Shown in pieces: positions 25,017 through 33,161 of a stretch of 64,000 nt of DNA. The stretch lies in assembly GCF_028617075.1 (NCBI RefSeq), contig NZ_JAQKGV010000004.1, positions 1 to 64,000 of the forward strand. The letters run 5' to 3'. The number at the start of each line of letters is the position of its first letter. Position 1 is the first letter of the stretch. This DNA is from Rubrobacter calidifluminis. GTDB lineage: Bacteria; Actinomycetota; Rubrobacteria; Rubrobacterales; Rubrobacteraceae. The translations under genes were made by a program, and so were the position numbers. Below the pieces are notes generated by a model. That model was not told the origin of the DNA. It worked only from the letters and a program-made list of their open reading frames with translations, and did no database searches.

Positions 25017-26213
25017 ATGGTTCGGGAAGCGCGTGATGACCTCGACCAGGTGTTGCGAGGTGTCGTGGAGCGCGAGGGTGGTGTGCCGGGCGTCGTCGCG
25101 GCGGTGACGGACCGGCGTGGTGATCTGTACGTGGGAGCGGAGGGGGAGTGCGAGCTCGGTTCGGGACGGGGCATGACCGAAGATACCGTTTTCTGCCTCT
25201 TCTCCTGCACCAAGGCGATAACGGGTGTCGCGGTGATGCAGCTCGTCGAGGAAGGGAGGCTCGACCTCGACGATCCGGTGAAGGAATACCTGCCGGAGAT
25301 CTCCCGGATCGAAGTCCTCGAAGGCTTCGACGGGGAGGGGGAACCGATCACCCGCCCGGCCCGCTCGGAGATCACGGTGCGCCATCTCATGCTGCACACG
25401 GCCGGGTTCGGCTACGAGTTCTTCAACCACGACCTGCTCGAATATTACAGGAAGAGAGAGGTTCCGAGCGTGGTCTCCGGGAGGGAGGACGCGCTCTACA
25501 GCGTGCTCCTTTTCGACCCGGGGGAGCGCTGGGAGTACGGGATAAACATGGACTGGGCCGGGAAGGTGGTGGAGGCCGTCCGGGGACGCAGGCTCGGGGA
25601 GGTGTTCGAGGAGCGTATCTTCGAGCCTCTCGGGATGGAGGACACCGCCATAACCATGTCCCGGGGGATGCGGGAGCGCCGGGCGACGGTTCACCAGCGA
25701 CAGGAGGACGGCAGGTTGCGCCCCATGCCCGGGTTCGAGCTGCCGCAGGATCCCGAGCAGCACATGGGCGGGCACGCCCTCTACGGGACGGTCGGTGACT
25801 ACACGAGGTTCATCCGGATGATGCTGAACGACGGCGGGGGCGAAGATGGGCGGGTGCTCGCCCCGGAGACCGTCCGGTACATGTCCCGGAACGGGCTCGG
25901 GAGGATGAAGATCCACGCTCTCCCCGGAGCCGTCCCGAGCCTATCGAACGACGCGGAGTTCTTCCCGGGGATGCCCAAGTCCTGGGGCTACACCTTCATG
26001 ATAAACGACGAGGACGCCCCGACCGGACGTCCGGCGGGCTCGCTCGGCTGGGCCGGTCTCGCGAACCTCTACTACTGGATCGACCGCAAGAACGGCATCG
26101 GCGGTTTCTGGGCCACGCAGCTGTTCCCGTTCGCGGATCCCGCCTCCTTCGGGGCGTACCTGGAGTTCGAGAAGAAGACCTACGAGCACCTCGGTGACTT
26201 TCTGGGAGGCTGA
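25017..26213 (+). CDS. Serine hydrolase of the beta-lactamase/EstB family
   Basis: About 398 residues with the penicillin-binding-protein/class C fold. The nucleophile motif SxxK is in LFSCTKAITGVAVMQ (Ser near residue 67), the YxN motif is YGINMDWAG, and a final GWAG/GGFWATQ segment stands for the KTG box. Relatives are cytoplasmic esterases (EstB, 1,4-butanediol diacrylate esterase) rather than antibiotic lactamases. No signal peptide. ATG 25017 follows GGAGGAG by 6 bp; GTG 25014 is one codon upstream. Monocistronic or cotranscribed with the patatin gene 66 bp on. Confidence 0.88.
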   Translation: MVREARDDLDQVLRGVVEREGGVPGVVAAVTDRRGDLYVGAEGECELGSGRGMTEDTVFCLFSCTKAITGVAVMQLVEEGRLDLDDPVKEYLPEISRIEVLEGFDGEGEPITRPARSEITVRHLMLHTAGFGYEFFNHDLLEYYRKREVPSVVSGREDALYSVLLFDPGERWEYGINMDWAGKVVEAVRGRRLGEVFEERIFEPLGMEDTAITMSRGMRERRATVHQRQEDGRLRPMPGFELPQDPEQHMGGHALYGTVGDYTRFIRMMLNDGGGEDGRVLAPETVRYMSRNGLGRMKIHALPGAVPSLSNDAEFFPGMPKSWGYTFMINDEDAPTGRPAGSLGWAGLANLYYWIDRKNGIGGFWATQLFPFADPASFGAYLEFEKKTYEHLGDFLGG

Positions 26214-26279
26214 GCGGACGGTCCCCAGCGGATAAAATCATTCCCGGAGATGGTCTGGCTGCGGGAGAAGATCGGAGTG

Positions 26280-27215
26280 ATGAACGCGTTCGAAGCACTG
26301 CCGTCGAGGATAAGGCGAGGCCTTTCCGGGCTCACCGCCTTACCTTCGGACGATCGCGGGGTCGCCCTGGCCCTCGGAGGGGGCGGGGTGCGCGGGTTCG
26401 CCCACCTCGGCTTTCTCCGGGTGCTCGAAGAGGAGGGGGTGCCCGTCCGGGGCCTGGCCGGGACTTCTGCGGGCGCTCTTGCTTCCTGCGTGTACGCGTT
26501 TGGTCTCCCGCTCAGGCCGGAGCCGGTTCTCGAGGCGCTGGAGAGCCTGGGTCAGCTTCTCTCGCGGGGAGGCATGCTCTCACGCTGGAGGTGGATCCTC
26601 TCGATCTCGCGCCGACCGGCCCTGGTCGACGACGACGATTTCGTGAGCGGCATCGCGGGGCTCCTCGGTGAACGCAGGCTCGAGGAGAGCAGGGTCCCGG
26701 TCGCGGTGGTGACCGCCGATCTGCGCAGCGGAGACGTGGTGGTGCTGAGGGAGGGGCCCGCCGCCAGGGCCGTCGCCGCCTCGTGTGCCATACCGGGCGT
26801 CTTCCCGCCGTTCGAGCAGGATGGGCGTCTTCTGGTCGACGGGGCCGTCGCGGACAAGGTGCCGGTCTCCGCGGCACGCTCGGTCGGGGGAGGAGGGCCC
26901 GTCATCGGGGTCGACGTCTCCAACCCCGTGCCCCCCTCAGTCGCGCCTCGCAACGGCGTGGAGGCGGCGATCATGGCCGGTGACGCCTCCAGGCGGCGCC
27001 TGACCCAGATCTCGCTGCAAGAGGCGGACCTCGCCGTTCGCCTGCCGCTGGAGAGGCAGGTGGAGCGCTTCGAGATGCAGGAGGCTGAGAGGCTCTACCG
27101 GCTCGGGATGGAGGTCGGCGAGGAGCAACTGCCGGAGATAAAGAGGCTCCTCGACCGGAACGGGGTGGACTCGATGGTGAGGAAAACCTACGCCCGACTC
27201 GCCTTTCGAACCTAG
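26280..27215 (+). CDS. Patatin-like phospholipase (NTE/RssA type)
   Basis: About 311 residues with the patatin catalytic dyad. The oxyanion hole is ALGGGGVRGFAHLG, the nucleophile Ser is in GLAGTSAGALASC, and the Asp is in LVDGAVADKVPV. It resembles the bacterial NTE/RssA group of esterases and lysophospholipases, often membrane-associated. ATG 26280 is used; ATG 26250 would add ten residues but has GGAG directly against it. A TAAAAT at 26232-26237 fits a -10 for the later start. It faces the convergent lytic transglycosylase gene with an 8-bp gap. Confidence 0.87.
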   Translation: MNAFEALPSRIRRGLSGLTALPSDDRGVALALGGGGVRGFAHLGFLRVLEEEGVPVRGLAGTSAGALASCVYAFGLPLRPEPVLEALESLGQLLSRGGMLSRWRWILSISRRPALVDDDDFVSGIAGLLGERRLEESRVPVAVVTADLRSGDVVVLREGPAARAVAASCAIPGVFPPFEQDGRLLVDGAVADKVPVSAARSVGGGGPVIGVDVSNPVPPSVAPRNGVEAAIMAGDASRRRLTQISLQEADLAVRLPLERQVERFEMQEAERLYRLGMEVGEEQLPEIKRLLDRNGVDSMVRKTYARLAFRT

Positions 27216-27222
27216 GTGAGGG

Positions 27223-28089
27223 TTACCTCTCGGACAGCTCCCTGTAGTGATGGGCTACAGTGAGCACCTTCTCCACGTACCATCCGGCGTGGTTGTACGC
27301 GTAGATCGCCCGGTACCAGTGGCGCGGTGCGCCGTTCAGCCTGAGGTAGCGGGCTGCCGAGGGGATCGCATCCCGCGGGTCCATGATGTTGGCGACCCCG
27401 TCGTGGTCGCCGTCGATGCCGTACACCCTCCAGGTGGAGGGGAGAAACTGCATCGGCCCCAGCGCGCCGGCGCTCGACGGGCCCATGTTCCTGCCGTGAT
27501 CGGATTCTATCTTGCCGATGGCGGCCAGGATGTACCAGTCGCGGCCGAAGCCGTACTCTCTCGCGGCCTTTTTGTACAGGTGGAGATAGGCCCTGGGCGG
27601 CAGGTTGCGGACTGGGTAGGCGGCTATCTGGTGGTGCGCTATCCGCATCTGCCGGGCGAATCCCCGCGGCGTGCCGCCCGTCGCTGGGGGAACGGTGAAC
27701 CGTCCGGCCCTGGCCTCATCCCTGAGCCGGACGATCACGCGCCGGATGTGCCTCTTTTTTGCTTCGATCTTTTTCTTCGAGGGTTGTCTGGCTGATGCTG
27801 CGTTTATGCCGGCGTTCTCTGTGAGGGAGAGGTGGTTCGTCCGGTGGTTTATCAGGTGGGTGAGGGGGTCTTTCCGATGGGGATGCTCCCGCCGGTGGTG
27901 GGCGGCGGGACCGTTTTCTCCGGTGAGGGATGTCGCGGGGGAGCCGGTATCGCTCGCGTACTGGTCGTGAGCCGCGTTCTCACCCTGTGTCTCGGCGCCA
28001 ACCGGGCTCCAGAAAGCGGCCAGGAGCAGAGACGCCAGGGCGAAAACGGCGAGTGAGATCCTCGTCGCGGACCGGACCCGGTGCTCCAT
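27223..28089 (-). CDS. Secreted lytic transglycosylase (MltB/SLT_2-like)
   Basis: A 288-residue cell-wall hydrolase with a signal peptide (SLAVFALASLLLAAFWSPVGA), a low-complexity His/Arg-rich linker (residues about 64-87, seven His), a basic region (PSKKKIEAKKRHIRRVIVR) and a C-terminal catalytic domain. The latter has the catalytic Glu in AAIGKIESDHGRN, the block SSAGALGPMQFLPSTWRVYG, DAIPSAARYLRLNG and the YAYNHAGWYVEKV ending. It cleaves the MurNAc-GlcNAc bond. ATG follows GGAGGGGGAAG. The linker may bind wall polymers or metal. Confidence 0.9.
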   Translation of the reverse strand: MEHRVRSATRISLAVFALASLLLAAFWSPVGAETQGENAAHDQYASDTGSPATSLTGENGPAAHHRREHPHRKDPLTHLINHRTNHLSLTENAGINAASARQPSKKKIEAKKRHIRRVIVRLRDEARAGRFTVPPATGGTPRGFARQMRIAHHQIAAYPVRNLPPRAYLHLYKKAAREYGFGRDWYILAAIGKIESDHGRNMGPSSAGALGPMQFLPSTWRVYGIDGDHDGVANIMDPRDAIPSAARYLRLNGAPRHWYRAIYAYNHAGWYVEKVLTVAHHYRELSER

Positions 28090-28255
28090 CTTCCCCCTCC
28101 ATCTTCAGGCGTTTCCCGACGAATGCCCATGATGCACCCCGAGGGCGTGTCGTGCAAGGGGGTTTTGGGGCTTGTGCCCGGCTCTACGGGACAGAACGCA
28201 CTTTTGGAGCGGACTTATCCCCTGCCATGCCCCGGTTCACCTCCCCTGAAAGCGC

Positions 28256-28597
28256 TCATGCGCTCCCGCCTCCCGCCCGACGCTCCGCGGCCGCCTTCGC
28301 CCGCTCGTAGTTTGACCTCAGTATCTCCAGGACCGCCGAGGCGTCCTCGCGGGTCTCTATCGGGTGGCTGATGTATCCCGGGGAGCCCGCCCGGTGCGGG
28401 CGTGCCCGTCCCTCGGAGATCAGACGCTCCCGAGCCTCCCGCCCGACCGGCAAATCCGCGATCATGTCGCGGTGGACGTGTCCTATCTCTCGCCTGCCGT
28501 AGCGGAATACTGTAGATCCGAACCTGCCCGGCCCCTCGTTCGTCCCCGGCCACCCCAGAACCTCCCGCTTCACCAGTGCCAGAAGGTCTTCTTTCAT
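28256..28597 (-). CDS. DUF5519-like (luciferase-domain) protein
   Basis: About 113 residues. The segment VFRYGRREIGHVHRDMIADLP and SPGYISHPIETREDASAVLEIL match small actinobacterial proteins named luciferase domain-containing or DUF5519, whose function is unknown. It is soluble, with no signal peptide. ATG 28597 has AGGAGGACAGG directly upstream, so it is preferred to the longer frame starting at 28657. It lies between the lytic transglycosylase and the sugar kinase genes on the same strand, but with gaps of 100-160 bp it may be separately transcribed. Confidence 0.75.
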   Translation of the reverse strand: MKEDLLALVKREVLGWPGTNEGPGRFGSTVFRYGRREIGHVHRDMIADLPVGREARERLISEGRARPHRAGSPGYISHPIETREDASAVLEILRSNYERAKAAAERRAGGGSA

Positions 28598-28698
28598 TTC
28601 CTGTCCTCCTCTCGGAATCCTGGTGCCGGTAGATATGATGGACCGGCGATGAGCCATCTACATCGGACGGAAGTACGGTTTTCGACCTGTACCGCGAT

Positions 28699-29868
28699 CT
28701 AGGAAGAGTCCGCGGGGCCGAGCCAGACTCCTTCGATCCTGCCCGGAGCCCACCCTTCGGGGGCTTCGGTGGAACGTTGCCAGCCGCCCTCCATCCTGCG
28801 CCGGGTCTCCTCCCAGCTTCGCACGCCGCTCGTCGTGTCGTGGGCCTCGACGCAGCAGGCCCCGGCGGCGCAGGCCGCGGTGATCGCTTCTTCGGGGTCC
28901 ATCCCGAGGAGCATCCCGAACAGGAGGCCGGCGTAGGCCGCGTCGCCCGCTCCCACCGCTCCCCGTACCTCGACCTCGAAGGTGGAGCCCCAGAGTTCCC
29001 GATCCGCCCACCGCGAGCCCATCCCGGAGAGCAGCCGCCCGGATCTTGCAAGCCGGGCTTCGGGGGCCGTGCGCAGGTAGAGTCCCCGCCTGCCGCATTT
29101 GATGCCGGCCACGGCGGCGCCCATCGCCAGGATGTCTTTGCCGAGCGCCCGGATCTCCTCGGTAGGGGCCGCGGCGAGGGGGGCGGTGTCCGAGAGGGCG
29201 ATCTTCCTGTATCTCTCGGGGCCGAGCATGACGAGCGCTTCCTCCAGGCTCGGGACGAAGACGTCGACCGCGGGGAGTGCTTCCTCGAGGATGGCTCTCC
29301 AGTCCACCCGGCCGGCCTCCGAGGAGAGGTCGGGGAAGCAGGTGTCGAGCGAGGTCGTGGTCCCGGATCTCCGGGCGCGCTCGAAGAGGCGTCCGAGCTC
29401 GCCGCGGTCCTCGTAGAAGCGGGGCAGAACCTGCGGGTAGCCGAAATGCAGGATGTCCGCCGGCGGGAGTGGATCGGGAAGGTCGTCCGCGGAGAAGTCG
29501 GCGCTCACCCCGGAGTAGTGCAGGAACATCCTGTCCTCGTCCGGGGGGCTCAGGATGAGCGTGTAGGAGGTCTCGCCGGCGGGGGAGACGATGAGCGATT
29601 TGGAGAGTCCCTCCCCCGAGGACTCCAGATGCCGGCGCACCAGCTCGCCCAGAGGATCCCTGCCGATGCGGGCGACGAGCGTCACCTCCGCCCCGAGCCG
29701 GTGCAGCGAGAGGCCGGTGTTCGAGACCGAGCCGCCGGTCGAGATCCTCATCGGTCCCGCGCCCACCATCGTGCCGGGCACGAAGTCGAAGCGGCCGGAC
29801 AGCTCGGGGATGAGGTCCAGGCACAGGTGCCCCGCGACGATGACCCGCCCTCTGCGCCCGGCATCCAT
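28699..29868 (-). CDS. PfkB-family carbohydrate kinase
   Basis: A 389-residue ribokinase/PfkB-fold kinase. The N-terminal VIVAGHLCLDLIPEL, the glycine-rich substrate lid ISTGGSVSNTGLSLHRLG and the catalytic GAVGAGDAAYAGLLFG motif (Asp as base) are present. It phosphorylates a sugar or sugar derivative; the specific sugar is not clear. It is longer than usual, with a C-terminal tail (EETRRRMEGGWQRS) after the core. It is the last gene after the sugar ABC genes, separated by a strong hairpin, so its substrate may come from the imported sugar. Confidence 0.85.
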   Translation of the reverse strand: MDAGRRGRVIVAGHLCLDLIPELSGRFDFVPGTMVGAGPMRISTGGSVSNTGLSLHRLGAEVTLVARIGRDPLGELVRRHLESSGEGLSKSLIVSPAGETSYTLILSPPDEDRMFLHYSGVSADFSADDLPDPLPPADILHFGYPQVLPRFYEDRGELGRLFERARRSGTTTSLDTCFPDLSSEAGRVDWRAILEEALPAVDVFVPSLEEALVMLGPERYRKIALSDTAPLAAAPTEEIRALGKDILAMGAAVAGIKCGRRGLYLRTAPEARLARSGRLLSGMGSRWADRELWGSTFEVEVRGAVGAGDAAYAGLLFGMLLGMDPEEAITAACAAGACCVEAHDTTSGVRSWEETRRRMEGGWQRSTEAPEGWAPGRIEGVWLGPADSS

Positions 29869-29878
29869 ACCCGCTGAT

Positions 29879-29914
29879 GATAGAGGTTGCCGCCTCCGGG
29901 CGGCAACCTCTATC
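29879..29914 (-). terminator. 16-bp hairpin between permease and kinase genes
   Basis: Arms GATAGAGGTTGCCGCC and the exact complement close a 4-nt loop; the right arm touches the permease stop codon. On the minus strand no T run follows, so it is more likely an attenuator or a 3' stabiliser of the ABC-transporter mRNA than a full intrinsic terminator. The kinase start codon lies 11 bp beyond it. Confidence 0.6.
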
Positions 29915-30756
29915 TAACCCTTCACGCCCCCTGCGGTGAGCCCCTGCACCAGGTAGCGCTGCAGCGCCAGAAATCCCGCGACGACCGGGATGCTCACGAC
30001 GATCGCGGCGGCCATCAGCTGGTTCCAGTAGACGTTGGACTGGCTGGCGTAGTCCCTGAGCCCGATGGCGAGGGTGCGGGTGGCGTTGGTCGTGAGCACC
30101 GAGGCGAAGAGAACCTCGCCCCAGGCGGTCATGAACGCGAAGACCGCGACCGCGACGATCCCGGGCAGGCTCACCGGGATGAGGACCCTGAAGAGCGCCC
30201 CGAGCGCCGTCGAGCCGTCTACCATCGCCGCCTCTTCGAGCTCGCGCGGGATCGAGTTGAAGTACCCGACGAGCATCCAGATCGAGAGCGGCAGCGAGAA
30301 GGTTAGGTAGGTGATGATCAGCCCGACGCGCGAGCCGTAGAGGTGCACCCCGAAGGTCTGGTCGATGTTGACGAAGATGATGAAGAGCGGCAACAGGAAC
30401 AGGATGCCGGGGAACATCTGGGTCGAGAGGACCGTGAGCCGGAACGGGTCCCTCCCGAAGAACCGGTAGCGGCTTACCGCGTAGGCGGCCAGGATGGCGA
30501 CGATGACCGAGATCACGGTGGCGCTCACGCACACGATCGCGCTGTTGATGAAGTAGTGCGCGAGCGGGACTGTGCTCCATATCTGGACGTAGGGCTCGAA
30601 GGTTATACGCGAGGGGATCCAGTGGAACGCCGACTGCACGTCGCCGAGCGGTTTGATCGAGGAGATCACCACCGTGTAGAGGGGGAAGGCCGTGATCAGG
30701 GTGAAGAACGCAAGCCCTATCACCCGCAATACCCTGTAGAACCTTTCTTCACGCAT
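29914..30756 (-). CDS. Sugar ABC transporter permease (MalG/CebG-like)
   Basis: A 280-residue permease with six membrane segments and the EAA loop ELEEAAMVDGSTALGALFRVLIPVSLPG, cut here as EEAAMVDGSTALGALF. The C-terminal LVQGLTAGGVKG is typical of MalG-type carbohydrate permeases. It pairs with the permease at 30749-31711 and overlaps it by 8 bp. No ATPase gene is nearby, as in CebEFG and similar actinobacterial systems that share one MsiK-type ATPase, so the ATPase is expected elsewhere. The solute-binding protein and regulator point to beta-glucoside oligosaccharides. Confidence 0.92.
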   Translation of the reverse strand: MREERFYRVLRVIGLAFFTLITAFPLYTVVISSIKPLGDVQSAFHWIPSRITFEPYVQIWSTVPLAHYFINSAIVCVSATVISVIVAILAAYAVSRYRFFGRDPFRLTVLSTQMFPGILFLLPLFIIFVNIDQTFGVHLYGSRVGLIITYLTFSLPLSIWMLVGYFNSIPRELEEAAMVDGSTALGALFRVLIPVSLPGIVAVAVFAFMTAWGEVLFASVLTTNATRTLAIGLRDYASQSNVYWNQLMAAAIVVSIPVVAGFLALQRYLVQGLTAGGVKG

Positions 30757-31711
30757 TCTCTTCGCTCCCTACCCTGAGAAGCCTCACGTAGACGACCGAG
30801 ACGATGAACAGGAAGATCAGCAACAGCGTGGACATGGCCGCACCGAGCCCGAAGTTCAGATCCACGAACGAGTTGACGTAGATGTGCAGCGAGAGGAGGT
30901 CGGCTGCGCTGGGGGGTGACTGCCCGAAGAGGATGTAGGGGGTGTTGAAGTCGTTGAAGGTCCACAGGAACAGCACCAGCACCACGACCGTGCTTACGGG
31001 GCGGATCTGGGGCAGCGTTATCGAGCGGAACTGCCGCCACCTCGACGCGCCGTCCACCGCCGCGGCTTCGTAGAGATCCTGCGGGATGTTCTGCAGCGCC
31101 GCCAGGACAAGCAGAAAAGCGAACGGCCACGACCTCCACAGCGCGGTCATCACCAGACTCCAGAACGCCTTGCCCCCGATGAGCCAGAACGGTGGGTTTT
31201 TCAAGATGTGCAAATCGTCCACCAGAAGCGTGTTGATCGAGCCGGTGTTCTGCTGCAGCATGAACTCCCAGGCGATGACCGCGACGTAGATCGGCAGGGT
31301 GTAGGGGATGAGAAACAGCGTCCTGAACCATCCCCGTCCCCGGAACTCGCTGTTCACCAAAAGCGCCGCCGCGACCCCGAAGCCCCACGACCCCGCCACC
31401 ACGAGCACGGTGTAGGCGAGCGTGATCAGGAACGAGTGCACCAGCGCGCTGCCTATGGCCCCGTGGGTGTTTAAGCCTATCCTGAAGTTCTCGAAACCGA
31501 CGAAGGGTGCCTGGCTCCAGTTTCGGATGTAGAGCGCGGTGAGCTTGAGGAAGCTTATGACCACCCCGAAGACCATCGGGACTATGTGGATCAGAAGCTC
31601 GAAGACGACCGCCGGAACGAGCAGCAGGTACGGGAACATCTGCGGCCGGAGCCAGCGGCGCCTCCTCCCGACCGCCGGCCTGGCCCCCGGCTCGCTCTTG
31701 CGCTCGCTCAT
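30749..31711 (-). CDS. Sugar ABC transporter permease (MalF/CebF-like)
   Basis: A 320-residue permease with six membrane segments after a basic N terminus (RRRRWLRPQM). The EAA loop is DLYEAAAVDGASRWRQFR followed by TLPQIRP. MalF-type signatures such as NDFNTPYILF are visible. It forms a heterodimeric channel with the MalG-like partner and receives sugar from the lipoprotein encoded 33 bp upstream. Membrane location. Regulated together with the binding-protein gene, probably through the LacI regulator. Confidence 0.92.
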   Translation of the reverse strand: MSERKSEPGARPAVGRRRRWLRPQMFPYLLLVPAVVFELLIHIVPMVFGVVISFLKLTALYIRNWSQAPFVGFENFRIGLNTHGAIGSALVHSFLITLAYTVLVVAGSWGFGVAAALLVNSEFRGRGWFRTLFLIPYTLPIYVAVIAWEFMLQQNTGSINTLLVDDLHILKNPPFWLIGGKAFWSLVMTALWRSWPFAFLLVLAALQNIPQDLYEAAAVDGASRWRQFRSITLPQIRPVSTVVVLVLFLWTFNDFNTPYILFGQSPPSAADLLSLHIYVNSFVDLNFGLGAAMSTLLLIFLFIVSVVYVRLLRVGSEENA

Positions 31712-31744
31712 GGTTCTCTCCCTCCTCGGGCTGGCATCTTCCCG

Positions 31745-33103
31745 CTACGCCCCACCTCCTGCGGCCATCTTCTGGCTGGCCGCCGCAAGCTGAGATTTCA
31801 CATCGGAGGTGCCGACCCGTCCGGTCGCCGCCTTCCCGAAGAGCGTCTTTACCGCCCCGCCGACCAGCGTCTCCATCTGCCCCTCATCCGGCACCAGCGG
31901 CATCGGCGCGGAGTGGTTGGCGTAGACGTCCTGGAACACCCTGAGATTCTCGGTGTGGAAGGCCGGATCGCTTGCTGCCTCCTTGTTCACCGGCAGCGAG
32001 CCGAACTGCTGGTTGAGGTAGACCTGCGTCTTCCTGTCCGTCATGAACCTGACGAACTGAAGAGCGCCCTTCCTATTCTGGGTGTTCTTGAAGATGGAGA
32101 TGTTGATCCCGGCGGTGTGCGACATGATCGGCTTCCCTCCGGGGGGCAGCGGCTTGGGGATGGGCATGTAGGAGGTGCCGTACTGGCTCTCTTTCATCCC
32201 GTAGCTCTTGAGGTTGGTCATGATGTTGTTCTGCCAGATGAGCATCGCGGCCTTGCCTTTGGCGAAGTCCGTCGGCGACTGGGTGCCGGTGCCGTACTGG
32301 GCATCCTGCGGAGCTACGATCCTGTCTTTGTCTATGAACCCGACGTACTGCGCGACCCCCCTCACCACCCCTGGAGAGTCGAAGGTGGGCTTGTTGCCCT
32401 TGAAGAGCGAACCTCCCTGCTGCTGGCCGAGGATGAAGGCCCAGTGCGCGTTCTCGGTGATGCTCGCCCCTTCGAGCGCGAACCCCCACTGTTTCGGCGG
32501 CTTGGTGAGCTTCCTGGCGACCGCGACGAACTCGTCCCAGGTCCTCGGCGGGCTCTTTATCCCCGCCTGCTCGAACATGGCCTTGTTGTAGAACAGCCCG
32601 TAGGCGAGACCGTACAGCGGTACCGACGGATACGGCTCGTGCATCCCGGAGGTGTGGTACGCGGTCTCTATGAACTTGTCCTTGCCCCCGATGGCACCGA
32701 GCGCACCCTGGTCGAACGGGAGGAACGCCCCGGTCTGCTGGAAGGTGGGGGACCAGGTGTTCCCGATGTTGAGCACGTCCGGTCCCTGGCCGCTGGAGAT
32801 CGCCGTCGTGATCCTGTTGAACAGATCCGGCCACCCTATGACCTGCAGCTTGACTTTGATCCCGGTCTTCTTCCTGAAGTCGCTTATCGCCTTGCTGAGG
32901 ATCCTGCGGTCGTCCTGCAGGGTGGGTGCCTGGTTGCTCGCCCAGTAGGTGAGGGTCTTGCCGGCCTTGCCGCCCCCACCCCCGCTGCTCCCACCTGAAG
33001 ACTGCCCGCCGCCGCAACCGGCGAGCCCCACCACCGACGCCCCGGCGAGCGCTCCACCTCCCGCCTTCAGAAACTCCTTGCGCGAGATACCTCTCCCGTT
33101 CAT
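31745..33103 (-). CDS. Sugar ABC transporter solute-binding lipoprotein (CebE-like)
   Basis: A 452-residue family 1 extracellular solute-binding protein. The signal has a twin-arginine-like SRKEFLK and a lipobox ending VVGLAGC, with the mature protein starting at Cys near residue 29 followed by a Gly/Ser-rich linker. The ISSGQGPDVLNIGNTW, GLAYGLFYNKAMFEQAG and WDEFVAVARKLT blocks are typical. It captures an oligosaccharide outside the membrane. The operator context suggests cellobiose or cellotriose, though the binding pocket cannot be judged by eye. ATG follows AAAGGAGGAG. C-terminal end is the Ala/Gly tail AAGGGA. Confidence 0.9.
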   Translation of the reverse strand: MNGRGISRKEFLKAGGGALAGASVVGLAGCGGGQSSGGSSGGGGGKAGKTLTYWASNQAPTLQDDRRILSKAISDFRKKTGIKVKLQVIGWPDLFNRITTAISSGQGPDVLNIGNTWSPTFQQTGAFLPFDQGALGAIGGKDKFIETAYHTSGMHEPYPSVPLYGLAYGLFYNKAMFEQAGIKSPPRTWDEFVAVARKLTKPPKQWGFALEGASITENAHWAFILGQQQGGSLFKGNKPTFDSPGVVRGVAQYVGFIDKDRIVAPQDAQYGTGTQSPTDFAKGKAAMLIWQNNIMTNLKSYGMKESQYGTSYMPIPKPLPPGGKPIMSHTAGINISIFKNTQNRKGALQFVRFMTDRKTQVYLNQQFGSLPVNKEAASDPAFHTENLRVFQDVYANHSAPMPLVPDEGQMETLVGGAVKTLFGKAATGRVGTSDVKSQLAAASQKMAAGGGA

Positions 33104-33132
33104 CTCTCCTCCTTTCCCTCTAGGTGAATCAC

Positions 33133-33161
33133 ATAATAACGCAAATTGAATTATTAAATCA
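33133..33161 (-). promoter_or_regulatory. Candidate promoter of the sugar ABC operon
   Basis: On the minus strand, TATTAT (33133-33138) stands 17 bp after TGATTT (33156-33161) in a distinctly AT-rich patch between the LacI gene and the binding-protein gene. The -10 is close to consensus and the -35 is weak. No copy of the GGGAGCGCTCCC operator occurs here, so control by LacI may work through read-through from the lacI promoter. Confidence 0.35.

Noticed and set aside
28658-30580. Long minus-strand frame (640 codons) overlapping the kinase and permease genes
   Set aside because: Composition is Arg/Gly/Pro-rich and out of frame with clear PfkB and ABC-permease proteins on the same strand.
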